Shown in pieces: positions 24,131 to 36,405 of a stretch of DNA of 64,000 nt. The stretch is from Phoronis australis (Eukaryota > Phoronida > Phoronidae). The DNA lies in contig NMRA01000424.1 of the NCBI GenBank assembly GCA_002633005.1, positions 89,128-153,127 of the forward strand. Direction: 5' to 3'. Each line of letters starts with the position of its first letter. Positions within the stretch are counted from its first letter, which is position 1. Position numbers and translations under genes: made by a program. The notes under the pieces were generated by a model. That model did no database searches, was not told the DNA's origin, and saw nothing but the letters and a program-made list of their open reading frames with translations.

Positions 24131-24205
24131 ACGCCCAGGTGGCGCAGTGGTAGTAGTTTCTTTCCAACAAGAATATTACGGAATCGAATCAAGAGGAGAT
24201 CCGTG
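24131..24205 (+). repeat. tRNA-like element (degenerate tRNA or tRNA-derived SINE)
   Basis: 'ggtggcgcagtggtagtag' matches the pol III A-box consensus, and 'ggaatcgaatcaa' about 45 bases later is a degenerate B-box. The cloverleaf is not clean, so a SINE head or tRNA pseudogene is more likely than a working tRNA. Confidence 0.4.
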
Positions 24206-25326
24206 TTACTTCAACAAAATATTTTTAAAATTACGTAACACCTGCACCAACAAGACTATCTGCAAAACTGTGGAGTAGAACTTGGCAAAGAATATGTTTT
24301 ATGAAAGTACAAATTTGGTGAAAATTGAATTTTGACTTTATACCAGTCTGTCATTAATTAGGTCGCTTGACGTTGCTTTTTCGTAAAATTAAGTAAAAAA
24401 AGAAGAGTACACTCGTAGAAAAACGACAGGATCACTAACATGAGTAAATTTCTTGTGATATAAATGTTCAAGATAAAATCTCAAAAACACGATCATAGTA
24501 TCCATAATCATCATTTGTTTTTGTTTTATGCAACTACACCACTCAGCGGCTGACGTCATCTAACGTGAAAATAGAATACTTAACACGCGCAACAATCTCA
24601 TGTTCAGCAAAGGGCATTGCACCGACACTTTTACGCGATGAAAAATGAGACGCATAATTTCCATAAAAACGATATTCTAATTCAGTGAAATTTTTCTCTC
24701 GTGTTCTCTCATTTGTAAATCACCGATTTCCAATTTGAATGCAAGTGTCGTGTAGTCGGGATCCTTTGACTTGAGCGTTATAGTCAGTTACTAGTGGTAA
24801 CCTACTTCAGCAGACGATATATTCCCGGTCGAAGCTTAGCGTGATAAAATGTGTAGTAAGCTATAACAGTTGCTAAACCTTAATTTATAGATTCACTTCT
24901 ATTTTGTTTTATTTTTCAATTGGTTTTAAGTAAAGACATTATTTTACAAAAACATCTCGGCTTTTCTTAAAAGGTCACGACCTCCGACCCCGGGCCTGTG
25001 ACGTAGAAAGTAGTAACAAAGCCGAGGCGAGTCGAGAAAGGTAGATCGATTCATTGCAATGTTTCTCGTTCAGTATGTGGTATAAATAGTAACGCCCCTC
25101 GGGCGATAATTCCCCAAAATCCTCTCGGGCTCTAGATAACGGGGGATAACGACTTCGTCATGTAATAATCTATATTTATTTCACTTTTTTGTTTAGGTTT
25201 GAAAACGCATATCTTAGTATTGGCATGCAAAAGTATTGCGCACGGAGCTGAACCCAAAGTGATGGTTTAAAAAAAACATATTTTATGAAGTGTTGTGTGC
25301 TCAGGTGGTAATTTTAGCGAGAAGAG

Positions 25327-25392
25327 GCATCCATATTCAACGCGCGTTAAATACGGAAAACACATATTCAACGCGCGTTCAATGCGAAAAAG
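25327..25392 (+). repeat. Two-copy tandem repeat, about 34 bp
   Basis: 'catattcaacgcgcgtt' occurs twice with a spacing of about 34 bases, each followed by an A-rich tail (aaatacggaaa, caatgcgaaaa). Confidence 0.7.
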
Positions 25393-25461
25393 TCAATCTT
25401 CCATATCAAACTTCTCAATACGACCCGTAATCCATGGCCATACCATCACGCGTAGGCTATA

Positions 25462-25613
25462 GGATAAATACACAAAACGTACTGAGAGTGGCGTACATGA
25501 AGTAATATCCCACTCGATCTTATTCCGCGTATCGACATCGACCTTCGGTCTCGGTCGATACGCGGAATAATGTCTCGTGGGATATTACATCGAGGTACGT
25601 TTTGTATTTATCC
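25462..25613. repeat. Foldback hairpin, about 150 bp
   Basis: Nested inverted blocks: 'ggataaatacacaaaacgtac' pairs with 'gtacgttttgtatttatcc', 'gtaatatcccac' with 'gtgggatattac', and 'attccgcgtatcgac' with 'gtcgatacgcggaat'. The loop is about 17 bases. It is compatible with a MITE or a long hairpin transcript. Confidence 0.75.
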
Positions 25614-26899
25614 CATGCGCTTCGAATCCCTAAGTTTCTTGCATTTTTTCGGCAGATTTTTCAAATACTTCATCCAGACTGTTCACATGGCGGATCACAT
25701 CCTATATGTACATGTATGTACTTGCGCGTTAGGTTGCAAGTTATCTCTTGAAAAAGAAACAGTTTTAAAAGTAACGATTTATTTCTTGAAAAGAGGTAAC
25801 AAAGATGAAAACAACGGCAACTCAGCAGTGAATTGTAACATGGAAATAGTTAAAAAAAACAATATTTGATATAATTTCCTAGGAATCGGCGCCTGAGTTG
25901 CAGACGATATACTGTTCAGCAATTGAAAACTGAGACATGAGTGTCTTATAATTAACAGTTTTGTTCCAGATTTTACGTTTAGGGCCTGGTTGCATATCGA
26001 GTGTTAGTTACACTGTTGCAACTGTATTACTTTAAACTATAATCGGAAAGTTTGATGATGGAACTGGCTGAAGACGTAGAGTCGACATTGACCTACCTTT
26101 TGAACTTTCCATGTCAGAGGTCGCTGTTAAAGTAGTGTGGGAGGAGAATACGGAAAACTTTATTTCATGGCCGTATTTCCCTCGACAGATTCAATGCGCG
26201 TGGGATAAAAATAGGTTATACAACGCAAGTCTTTGTACCAGTGGTTATTATATCGAGATTCGTGATATGCAAAAGTATTTGAACGAGGGCGAAGTGCAAT
26301 AAAAACCCGAACGACATCAGTAGGTAACCATTGCACTGTTGTGATGTAAAGACAACATCTCTATTTAGAGAGTTTGAAAGAACTGAAATTAAACTCGTTA
26401 AAACGGATCAAAGTCGTGTCTTCAATAAATATTATTATTATTATATATATGTAAGTGTGTATACATTCAAATTTCCAAAATCTTTCTGAAAACCTTTTTT
26501 TAAAAAGTCCAAATAAGTTCCTAAATTTATAGCCAATACATCCAATTCATAGTCAGTTTACTAACTACTAAACATTTCATAATAAAATTTTCAGTCCGCA
26601 GCAAGTAATACGCGTGTTCTCACATTTTGCTGGTCACGCGCGGTCATATAGTTTACAAATCTTCTCGCATTTATCCACAGTTAAAACATTTTGACAAATT
26701 CTCGGGTGTGTTTTCAGACGGTCGTGAAGGATGAATGGTAAGCAACTAGTAACGAAGGAGGTTTGATGAATTCGATGTTCAATAGAAAACTTTTTAGAAG
26801 CAGTCCAATAAGTATTTCGAAATGTTGTGGATGAATGCTATACTACATGAATGACACTTTCCAACGCCCTTAACTCACATACCGTTCTCCTTTCAATAG

Positions 26900-26989
26900 A
26901 ATCGAACGTAACATACACGTCAATAGAACTCGGCGCCATTTCGACAGTCACGAATATGAAAACAACACCAACGATGATGACAAAGTTGG
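26900..26989 (+). CDS. Stalk exon of the giant-tail module
   Basis: Acceptor 'tttcaatag', donor G|GTGAGT. The exon is 90 bases and symmetric (phase 1 to phase 1). In the frame demanded by the next exon it reads SNVTYTSIELGAISTVTNMK then TTPTMMTKLG, a Ser/Thr-rich, N-glycosylatable juxtamembrane stretch. One alternative frame has a stop, and the other would break the phase with 28036. Confidence 0.6.
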
Positions 26990-29900
26990 GTGAGTGACGT
27001 CACGGGGAATAAACGATAAAATGGACAATTTGCTTAAAGGGATATAATTGATTTAACTCCGAAAAATGCATTTTAGGGATTAATTTGAATGGGACAGACT
27101 GCTGGAAGTTATTTGCTTGGATAACAGCAATAAATCAATAAAACACGTTGTTTTTTTTGTGATTCGGTTTCAAATCCGCAATTCTCGCCTTAGTCAGTCA
27201 AACATTCGTTGAAATCAAGGCCAATGACTTAACTGTGTTAAATACGCTTAAAATATCGAGTGTGGTTTAGCCCCACCAGTTAGACTGCGACTTCGGGGGT
27301 TGCGGGTTCAATTCTTCGCTGAAGCTCATCTCGGAACTCCACATTTCTAGCCAATAATGTCCATTTGCTGACCAACGTTTCTTACACATGTAAATAGAAT
27401 ATTTTAAAAGTTGAACAAGAAATCAACAAAATAATCGACACACGCTGACTGTATATTTAACAATAAAGGTATTAAAAGAAAATGATGATCACTTTGAATG
27501 ACGATGAACACTAAGTTTCCAGGGATGGTATAGCTTAACGAAGGGAACGCTTATGAAGGCAACAGGAACGTATGCGGAATTAAGGAGGTACAGAGGATTT
27601 GGGGTGGTAAGAATATAAAAACACGCCCGCAAAAGAAAATAGTAGGGATACTAGACTTGGTACAATATACTGCATTAAGTTACAAACAACTGATTAAATG
27701 GTTGTCTAGCCTACATCAGGCTTAAATTTAACATTCTAAAGTTAAATCGAACGTCTGTCCCTTGCAAAGTAAGGTTGGCAAACCCCTAGTTACATTCTAG
27801 ATCCGTCAGTGGGATAGCCCTGTGACAAAACTTCTATTGGTATGTCAATAATGCCAGTGTCTGTGACTACCAAACTTTACCAGATACTCGACTTGAAATT
27901 TGACTAATTGCACCCCATACTTCAAGGGGTTGGTCCGTATATGAGTTGCGTCTTGAGCCTGAGTAAAGTAGCCTGAGATCCTCATCGAAACCGCAGCTTA
28001 CACTTGTGATATTACTCGTGGTAATTGCATTTTAGGAAATAACCAAACACTTCCGTCTACCCAAGGGCAAGACGAGTTATCGACGCCACTGTCAGCCATA
28101 GTTGGAACACTTTCCGCTGTTCTTGTATTTACGGCTTTCCTGGTTTTCTGGCGGGTGATGCGGAAACAGTCTGTGTTGGAAACGGAAGTGCTTCCTGATA
28201 AAGGGGAAATTGCATTATTTGAGCAGGTCACCCAGAGTTCACCAACCCCTATCTGGACAGTCGATGGTTTTATGCAACACGGACAGCTAAGATGCCGTTT
28301 GTTGGAAGCGTTGATTAACGAAGACGTTGGTAAGGTTGTCGACGTTGCAGTGCATTACGAAGAGTTTAGAGACGCACATAACTTACAGCACGTGACCGAT
28401 CACGTCATTTGCGCAGCTCAAACATTTTTAGGTCCTTTGATAAGAGATTACCGCCTACTCCAAATGAAACTTTACAAAGCATCCACTTCTAATTCCCGGG
28501 AAGATATGCGTGATTTTTTGGTAACTTACTCACAGGTTCGTCGTAAGCACGGACTCGGCTCTTTGACCACATCAGAGGGTGCAGTTGACGACTATACACT
28601 ACCAAATAATACTGTTCATCTGAGTGAAATGAGCTTCAACGACACGCACAGTAGATTGGATCTTGCGGCTCGACGTAGTTTAACTGACGTTCACAAGGCA
28701 TGTTTCTACAAACGCCTCAGCCAAAATTTAGAATATGAACAATGCGTGCACAACAGCAGCAATGCGTCTATCTTTCGGAGCTATAGTGATGCGAAACTGG
28801 GAAATGAGGTACGAAGTTCTTGGTTGCGAAGGTTCAGGCCGCTAAGGGACCTGAAAGAAGTGAAAGAAAGTTTACTCTTGTATGAAAAACTATACAACAA
28901 ATGCACCAAGAATAAAATAGCATTATGTGGAGACGAAAACAAATCTGGCGAACTGTACCCAATACATGAAAATAATAGTCAAACAAAACACAAAAATATA
29001 CCTGGAGTTGACATGTGCGTCAGTTCAACAGTGCATCTTGAAAACCAAGAAACTGGTTGGACGGGCATAAATGAGTCGGCTGCACCAAGCCAGGATGAGG
29101 AGGAGCGCGAGCGCGTCTGCCGCGAGCTCGAGAAGTTGCAGAAAGAAGTGGAGGAGGCAGTTAAGAGTGGAGTCGATTACAGAATCAGAATGGCCACCAG
29201 ACAATACAGACAGTTATGCAGAAACGCCAATTTGTGTGCGCCTGAAGTTGAGTTTCTTGCACAACCTGAAACAACGTTCGACATTGAACCCTTGCGAATT
29301 ACTTTGACTACGGCTACGCAGGAGCAAGATCTGAAAACTTTAGAGGAGGTTACAGCTAGAATATGTCAGAAAAATTTGCAAGCTTTGATGGGACCATCTT
29401 TCATACAGGCCGTAAAACTGCAAGAAAGTCTTGAAACTGTGAAGTGCTTGACAACTGCTGTTTTGAATCTGGACCGGGAGACAATGATGACGATGCGACG
29501 TTACGACCACCCTCCAAAAGTCGTTCATGACGTAGTAATGGCAATTCTCCTCGTGCTCGGCGACCCCGAAAGTGAAACGTGCGACTGGACCTCGTGCCAA
29601 AAACGATGCACCACGCTGCGCACACGCGACAGTCCAGGGCTGATGAAGAGAGTTTGTGAGTTTGATATCAGAAAGCTATCACCTGACGTTGCCAGGCGTG
29701 CATTAGACATAGTTCAGGATTTTTGCGAGGAGGAGGCGAATGTCGTAAACATTGGTGCAGCCGTTTTGTATTCGTGGGTTCGAGTGGTTTGCGAACATTG
29801 CCTTGCATGGTCTGAACCTACATTTGACTCCCCAGTATCTTCTAAAAAGCGCACGAAGAGAAAGCGCAGTAGGGATCACGTTATTCAAGAAGAACTCAAG

Positions 29901-32900
29901 TTAAAAACTGCTTTAAGAGAGTCATTGGAAAAGAAGGACGTAAGAGAAATCAAAAGTCGGTTATCCAAGTACATAATGTACTTTGAAAAAAGGAAGGTCT
30001 GTGTAACTAGGGATAACGATTTAATCACAAGGGCTCGCCAGGCCATGTTTGAGCTGAAGGAGAATACGTTTTTGGAAATCATGAATGAAGAAATAATAGA
30101 CTCTCTTAAAAAAGCCATTGCTGACAAGAATCCAAAATTAATAAAACAGGAGCTAGAAACTTATGAGATGTTTTGTGCGGCTGAAAGTGGCAAAATTACT
30201 ATAAACCACAATCTAGTAGCAGACGCGAGGCTTTGTGTGGAAGAACACGACATACTCAACGACCTCATTACAGCAACGGAAAGTAAGGAATGTTGCTCGC
30301 TGAAAGAGAGTCTGCAACGGTACGAAACCTTTTGCCATCAAAACAGTGAGAGGATTGTTGCCGATGAACGGCTCATAAATGAGATTAAAATTTGCATTGA
30401 GCAAAAGGAGGTTGTGGATTCTCTCAAAGTCTCCCTTGATAAGAAACAATCTGATTTACGAGAAAGGTTGGAGTATTATACAGCTTTCTGTCAACGGAAT
30501 GCACACAACGTTGTCGCCGAGAAGAACTTGATCGATAAAGCGAAGCTACATTTAGAGCAAATGGACATTTCTGATTGTTTAAGGCAAGCAATTCAAGAAC
30601 GAAACTATGCTAAAATAGAACTACACCTACGAACTTACGAAATCCTTTGTCAGGAAAACGTGTCCCACTTGTCACTTGATGAACAGCTGGTATGTGAGGC
30701 AAGAAACACTTTAAAGGAAGTAGAGATCATGAACGCTCTAGCACAGGCGGTGGAAAGCAAAAACATCAATAAAATACAAACTCTTCTTGAGAACCATGAG
30801 AGTCATTGTCGGGCATGTAAGACTGTACGTGCTGGTGAAGACACATTAATTAACAAAGCAGGTGCATTCTTGGAAGAAAACCGACTACTGGACACTCTCC
30901 GACAATCAGTTGAGAAACGACACTATTTCGAGGTGATAGATTATCTGTCTCGCTATCGGGAATTTTGTGCGAGAAATAAAGAGGATATAGACATCGATGA
31001 AGACTTGATTGAAAGAAGCAAAGCATGTTTGGCGGAAGCTGGGGTGATTGAGACACTTAAGCTCGCGGTGTACAAGAAAGACCACTTTGCCATACAAGAA
31101 GAGATGGCGAAATACAGATTGTTTTGCAACGCTCGAGAAGACACGTTCTGTGCAAACGCTGAGCTATTAAACGAAGCGCAGGCTGTTTTGGAACAAAAGG
31201 AACTACAGGAGGCACTGGTGGCAGAGGGGGATACATTAAGAGAAAATCTTAAGCACGCGATCGAGCACGAAGGTAGCTTGGCAATCAAGGAATCTCTTTT
31301 TCATTACAAGTCATTCTGCATGGGTAATCAACACAATGTGGAGCTGGACGAGGAAATAGTTGCAGACGCGTGGGCTAAAATTGACGGTGAAGAGCTGAAG
31401 GAGCAAGTAAAGGCTGAAGAGAACTCCTTGAAGCACAGACTCTTGAAAGCAGTACAAACGAAAGCACATGTCGGCGTGTCACAGGTTTTATCGAGATACG
31501 AATGCCTGTGCAAGAAGCACAACGACATTCTACGTCCAGACAAGCGGCTGGTGCGAAAAGCCATGAAATGCCTAAAAGAGGAAACAGGGGCATTCATTAA
31601 AAACCAGGTGGCCGATTGCGAGAACAGACTGCGTGAAGGCATCACAGATAATGATTATATAGGTGTCTCTGACGCCTTGGAACAGTACGACCTCATCTCT
31701 AAGACTTATGAAGGAACGATTACTGTTGACGAAGCACTGTTGGCCACGGCTAAAGATCTGCTTCAAAAACAAGACAAAATCAAAGCAATTGAAAACATGA
31801 ACGTCCGCTTAAGGGATAAGCTTGGCAAAAGGAAAAAAGGAGTTCAAAGACTTGAAGGGGTACGAACAGCTTTACGTGAGTACGAAAGTGCCCTGAAAGA
31901 ACACCCCGGTCTAGTCTCTACTGATGACATTCTTCTAAGGCGCGCCTATTCTTTTTTGGAAAAGTTTGAGCCTGTAGAACTGAAAATTTATTTGGCAAAG
32001 GCACTGAAATCTTCTGATGAAAGTGAAGTCCGAAGAACATTTGATAGGTATGAGAAGTTTTCGGAAGAGCACGACAGTGTTGATGCTACCATTGAAGACT
32101 TGGCGAAACAAGCGAAACGACTCCTCGACCAGTTTGATCGAGAACACTTGGCAGAACATCAGCAGAAAGAGCGTATTCTTAAAGATCATTTAAAGCAAGC
32201 TATCGTTTCTCAACATGTACAAGACATATTGGTAGCTTTAGCGGACTACAAAACACTATCAACTAAGGTGCCTGAAGTAGAGGATCGCTGCATTATCGAA
32301 GAGGCCAGTGCGACTATTGAAGTACTCGAGAAAACAAAAGCTTTGGAAGAGCTTCAAAGAGACTTGGACGACACAGGAAGAGAATTAGAAAAGGCAGCAA
32401 CGTCAAACGACATGCTGCTGGTAGAACCGTTTTTGATGAGGTACAAACGTTTGGCCAGTACGGGTGGGGAAGACCTGAAAACTGATCATCAATTGATAGC
32501 TAAATGTGAAATGATCGTCAACAAACTGAAGCCAGCTGTTACACACTGCAACAACAACAACAACAACAACAACAGCAACACCACCAAACAGGATCTCACT
32601 GACGCACTGAGGAAAGTGAACAGCTCCTTGATCGATGAGGTGATTACTGAGGCTTATCATAATTACATAACCATTGGTGAAGAAAATGCAGCTGCCAAGT
32701 CTTTTGGGGAAACGCCAACGTGTCTGAAGGTTGCTAGAAGTCTTCGCCGTATGGTAGATGCGTTAAGATTTGGGAATTTGAAACTATTAAAGGACGTCTT
32801 GCACCAGATTAAAGTTGGAGGCGAACTTCGTGAAGGACTAAAGGATGGGGTCATGGTAACTAGTAAGTGCTGTACAGATTTGAACAAAATTAAGCAGCTG

Positions 32901-33230
32901 ACAAAGGAACTCCAGTCCTTAAAAGTATTGGGGCTATTCGAAGAAGGGGAGAAAACAGAGATCACTTGCAACATCGTTAAAGCAATGTACGTTGTACTGG
33001 GTGAAAAGGCCAACGGTGTGGGTGAAGAGATTCCAAGCGATCTTTTGGAAAGAGTTAAGACTTTCGACTTAAAAACTATTGATACAGTCATTGCCACAAA
33101 AGCGCTTGCTTGTTTTGGTTGCTTTTCTGTGGAGCAGAGTTCTGCGTGTAACAAACCGATGGAAACATTATATAAATGGATCGATGTCACGTGTAATTGT
33201 TGTATGGTTGCTGAAGAATTTCTCTCTTAA
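26900..33230 (+). CDS. Giant-tail module: stalk, transmembrane helix and about 1,700-aa helical cytoplasmic region
   Basis: Two exons, 26900-26989 and 28036-33230, join in phase 1. The first also accepts phase 1, so exon 6 of the IgGFc-type gene (ends 19290) could splice to it, giving about 2,284 aa. The product has a Thr-rich stalk with NVT and NQT glycosylation sites, a hydrophobic helix, and a very large cytoplasmic part. The latter holds helical repeats (about 29,900-32,540) and two dynein microtubule-binding-domain-like segments (29445-29805 and about 32,880-33,215). No catalytic motifs are seen. I do not know a described protein with this layout. If the domain reading is right, the inferred role is coupling a surface receptor to microtubules. 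Confidence 0.6.
26990..28035 (+). other. Intron before the giant exon
   Basis: Begins gtgagt and ends 'gcattttag'. It includes a possible tRNA-like stretch at about 27260-27325 with a B-box 'ggttcaattct'. Otherwise nothing is recognised. Confidence 0.5.
27258..27326 (+). repeat. Possible tRNA-derived SINE head
   Basis: 'gtggtttagccccaccagttagactg' followed by 'gcgggttcaattctt', which fits a pol III B-box. The A-box is weak and no cloverleaf is convincing. Confidence 0.25.
28036..33230 (+). CDS. Giant terminal exon: membrane helix, helical repeats and two dynein-MTBD-like domains
   Basis: 5,195 coding bases without a stop. The acceptor 'gcattttag' restores the frame upstream of the first Met: NNQTLPSTQGQDELSTP, then SAIVGTLSAVLVFTAFLVF and WRVMRKQ, a transmembrane helix and basic stop-transfer. 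Counted from 28155: early residues include helical-repeat-like LEALINEDVGKVVDVAVHYE; about 430-550 match the dynein heavy-chain microtubule-binding region (MRRYDHPPKVVHDVV, ILLVLGD, CDW, AAVLYSWVRVV); 563-577 hold a basic KKRTKRKRSR cluster; about 583-1462 hold roughly 15 repeats of 53-65 residues with a Y-x-x-FC core and an LI..A...LE end; about 1465-1475 are poly-Asn; about 1575-1690 hold a second, weaker MTBD-like copy (NIVKAMYVVLGE, LLERVKTFDL, ETLYKWIDVT). AATAAA follows at 33470. Confidence 0.8.
32549..32580 (+). repeat. In-frame (AAC)n microsatellite coding poly-Asn
   Basis: A run of AAC codons with one AGC gives eight Asn, Ser and Asn in the linker between the helical repeats and the C-terminal domain. 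It is likely a length-variable flexible spacer. Confidence 0.9.
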
Positions 33231-33469
33231 CATAAAAGGTAGTGCTAATAACAAAATGACCCAATCGTTCATTTATAGAACAGGGTAGAAGTCTTCTTGG
33301 CATAGAGTCAGAATGGGTTGCTACGATTTAGCGACACGTGTCCAATACCAGCTGAACAAAAACGAAATCTCGTTCATGCAGTTTACTTTCGTCAAAATCA
33401 TTGCGATAAAACGCCTAAAATTCATTCTAAACTGTATTTGTATCATCAAAACGAATCTTTGGTCCTTGT

Positions 33470-33475
33470 AATAAA
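33470..33475 (+). terminator. Candidate polyadenylation signal of the giant-tail transcript
   Basis: AATAAA about 240 bases after the TAA stop at 33228-33230, the first perfect hexamer I see downstream. Confidence 0.45.
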
Positions 33476-35149
33476 CTACCAATGCCGCGGGTGCTAGCAA
33501 TGATCTCGGCAACATTTTAAGTGCTGTGACCGAAAAAAATTTGAAACAATTGCGAATCCAATGCAAATTATCTCAACTTAAACTCTGCTCAACGCATGCA
33601 TATGCTATTACATTCCATTCGCATTTCGACTACCTCTAAAAAGCACTGGTTCCGATATAAATGTCTAGCGTTTTTGAACAACGTTTTATCATTAAAAAGA
33701 AGCAGAGTTCCAGTGGTACTGAATGACACTAAACAAAGGCATTTAGGACGAAAGAAAGAAACACCTATACAAAAAAATTAGGCCTGGGATACTAGGTGCT
33801 ACGCGACCTGCGTATAATGCCGGGGACATCGCAGAATGAAAGGTCCTTTCAAACGCATCGGCGCATCCAGGATTTTAAGTTAGGGGGGCAGGATTTTGCC
33901 CGTCGGACATTCGCTGTCAAATGGAATCTGTGAGAATCATGATTTTAGGGAGGGCATAACCTCTTTGGCCCTCTCCGAGTCTAAATCCGCCACTGCAACG
34001 AATAGCTAAATTTCCAATTGAAATTTACACAATAAACGTGAATGACCGCCGACGGCAGCAACATTTCATTTTCAACCTTCTCTAGCTTGACCATTCTGTC
34101 ATTTCCCGAGGTTTCATGTACCTCATGCGTGCGGTATGATCGCTACGCAGCCTGTGCGAATATAACATACTGTACGATCATGAGTAGAGGGGTAGAATTA
34201 GGAGTCGGGATGAGTTCCGTAGACTCAACATTCTCGCTATGGAAGCTTAGTGTGATCCAGTGCTTCGCATGGCGATGTCTCTCGAAGTCACGTGTTCATG
34301 AGTTTTCGCAAGATTCTCGCCTCAGCGGAACGCCTCGACGATTCACGTAATGTCAACACCGCCAAATGCGACCTGGCAAATTTCCATGTCAGTAGCCAAA
34401 CGGGAAATGCACAAGGTCGCCAAGACGTGTGGTATGCGGAGGCACAGACTATGGCTATACACCATAGTGAAAATGAGGATACGAAACATCCCAATTGAAA
34501 AAACGGCCGGAAACCCGAAATCAACCGAAGGGCATTATCGATGCATACTAGTCACGAATGGTACCACCCGGTTTTAGCTGTTTAGTTCCGACTACCTTCT
34601 TTAGTAGTAGGGCGCGCTCGGATGTGTGCGTGGCGACTTATGATTTTTACCAGGTGGCCAACCAAAATCTTGAGATTGCATTGGCGACCTGCTGGTTGCT
34701 AAACCGAGGGTTGTTACTTGCAGTTCTTGGGAAAGTAGGATTTTTACCTTAAAAGTACACCACCGCGTGAGCTTAAACATCACCCAACATTGTTTATGCT
34801 CGCCACAATCTGGGAAGCATGGGTCACGCAGCACTCTTGAAACTGAATATTTAAGACCACCTACCTTTGTCAAAGTCAATTTTCTGCATTAAAACTAGAC
34901 GATTTCGTTCAAAAATCAAAACTGAAAAGGCCTAAAATCTATTTCCAACAAACGACTCCAAACCAATGGTAAACACCTCAACTCGGGCTAAAAAGATTTA
35001 GTTGGTTCTGCTCTGTACTACGAATCAGTTAGAGACCTGTGGTCACAGGCAAAAATGCCCGCTTCCATCACTTACAGTCAGAATGTCCTGTTGTTTGTTT
35101 GAAACCCACTTAAAGTTACGTAAGCAAAACGAAGCGAGGTTTGAAACGT
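33476..35149. other. Gene-free stretch
   Basis: No supported exon. It contains copy 3 of dispersed repeat A (33865-33998). The ORFs at 34042-34577 overlap in conflicting frames and have no recognisable content. Confidence 0.5.
33865..33998 (+). repeat. Dispersed repeat family A, copy 3
   Basis: 'caggattttaagtta', 'gcccgtcggacattcgc' and 'caaatggaatctgtg' align with 4351-4450. The middle 'cagagtattagccag' part is deleted. Confidence 0.65.
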
Positions 35150-35570
35150 CACGATTTGCTAAGCGATGAGTAAAGAAAATGCCGCATCACTTTTGTTCTA
35201 CTCGGGACGGTTTCTTTGAGAAGGTTACCAACCAGAAAAGAATCACACCACTGAGACGAAAACAAAGTAGGTTTTTAACTCAAAATCCCAAGTTTTTGCA
35301 CGTCTTTGCGTCCCTTGCAAGCGGTGCCTGTTACTAATTATTATACTCATGCGCGCACACCCAGCCTTTAATATGGGGGAGGACACGAATCTCTGACAAA
35401 GTGGACCTTTTGCCTTTTGCTAACAAAAAAGCGGGAGGACTAAAAAAAAAAAACGGGGAACCACCTTCAGGTCTGTGAACTGTGCGACTGCGCCTTTTTA
35501 GTGGACTTTCGTCTCGTTTTCTCGGAATTGTGTTTCTCAGGGGCGGACCTTTTTACCCACTTCGCCAAAT

Positions 35571-35592
35571 GGGGGGCTCGTTCGAGCCCCCC
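35571..35592. repeat. G6...C6 near-palindrome inside repeat family C
   Basis: Six G, ctcgttcgag, six C, within the dispersed sequence about 35490-35640 that recurs at 37826-37976 (assembly duplicate) and, diverged, at about 61795-61945. Confidence 0.7.
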
Positions 35593-36339
35593 TGGGTGCG
35601 CGCATGATACCGGGTACGAAATCAGGGAGCTGCGACGTTCCGTGACTCACAGATCAGAAGACAAGCTACAGTATTTACGAGTTCGGCCCCCAGTACGTAC
35701 ACCCCCAAACGCTACCTTTGACTGAGACTAGGTTTCTCAAACCTTATCATCACGAGGCCTTTTGTGTTTGAAAAATCAAATAACCAATACTACAAGTCGA
35801 CAGCAATTCGCTGTACGACTTTCTCCGCACAGTTTGATCGACAAATACAACAATATCAACAATTAAATATTTATTCCACGACAGACACCACAAGTATCGG
35901 TCAAACTGAGTAAACAAACATTTACTATATTTTGTAGCCCAAAATCAACTGAATATCTGAATATAATTATACTCCTAATTATTCAAAGATTGGAACCCAT
36001 TTTGTAAAACAATGACAATTCAATCAACCAGCGATGACGCAAAAATGACGCTACGAGGCCGTGAAAAACTACTAGCGACTGTCCCGAGCCGCGCGCGTGG
36101 GTGGCGTCGTCTGCTCTTATTCGCAACACGAGATTGGTGCCCCATTATTACACAAATCTCATGAAACCTGGATTGTTGTCATACTGGGTGGCGAGGGACC
36201 AACCATGCTAAAATAATCAAGGTACTAACCTTTGCAGCTAAGGAATACGACATTGCACGAAAATACAGTCCGCTTCATACTTTAGAAACTCCTTTGCTAT
36301 ACTTAATTGACTTCCGCGCTTCACCAGATACGTTCACAT

Positions 36340-36405
36340 GGGCTAAGATATCTGATTGAGTCTTGATGATGACTTCCGGCTTATAGACCAATCAGATGTC
36401 TTAGC
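36340..36405. repeat. Short hairpin
   Basis: 'ggctaagatatctgattg' pairs with 'caatcagatgtcttagctc' across about 30 bases. The same hairpin is present in the duplicate copy near 38674-38740. Confidence 0.6.

Noticed and set aside
35501-35725. 74-codon ORF present in both halves of the duplication
   Set aside because: It lies within dispersed repeat family C, includes the G6...C6 palindrome, and its counterpart at 61.8 kb is not conserved as protein.
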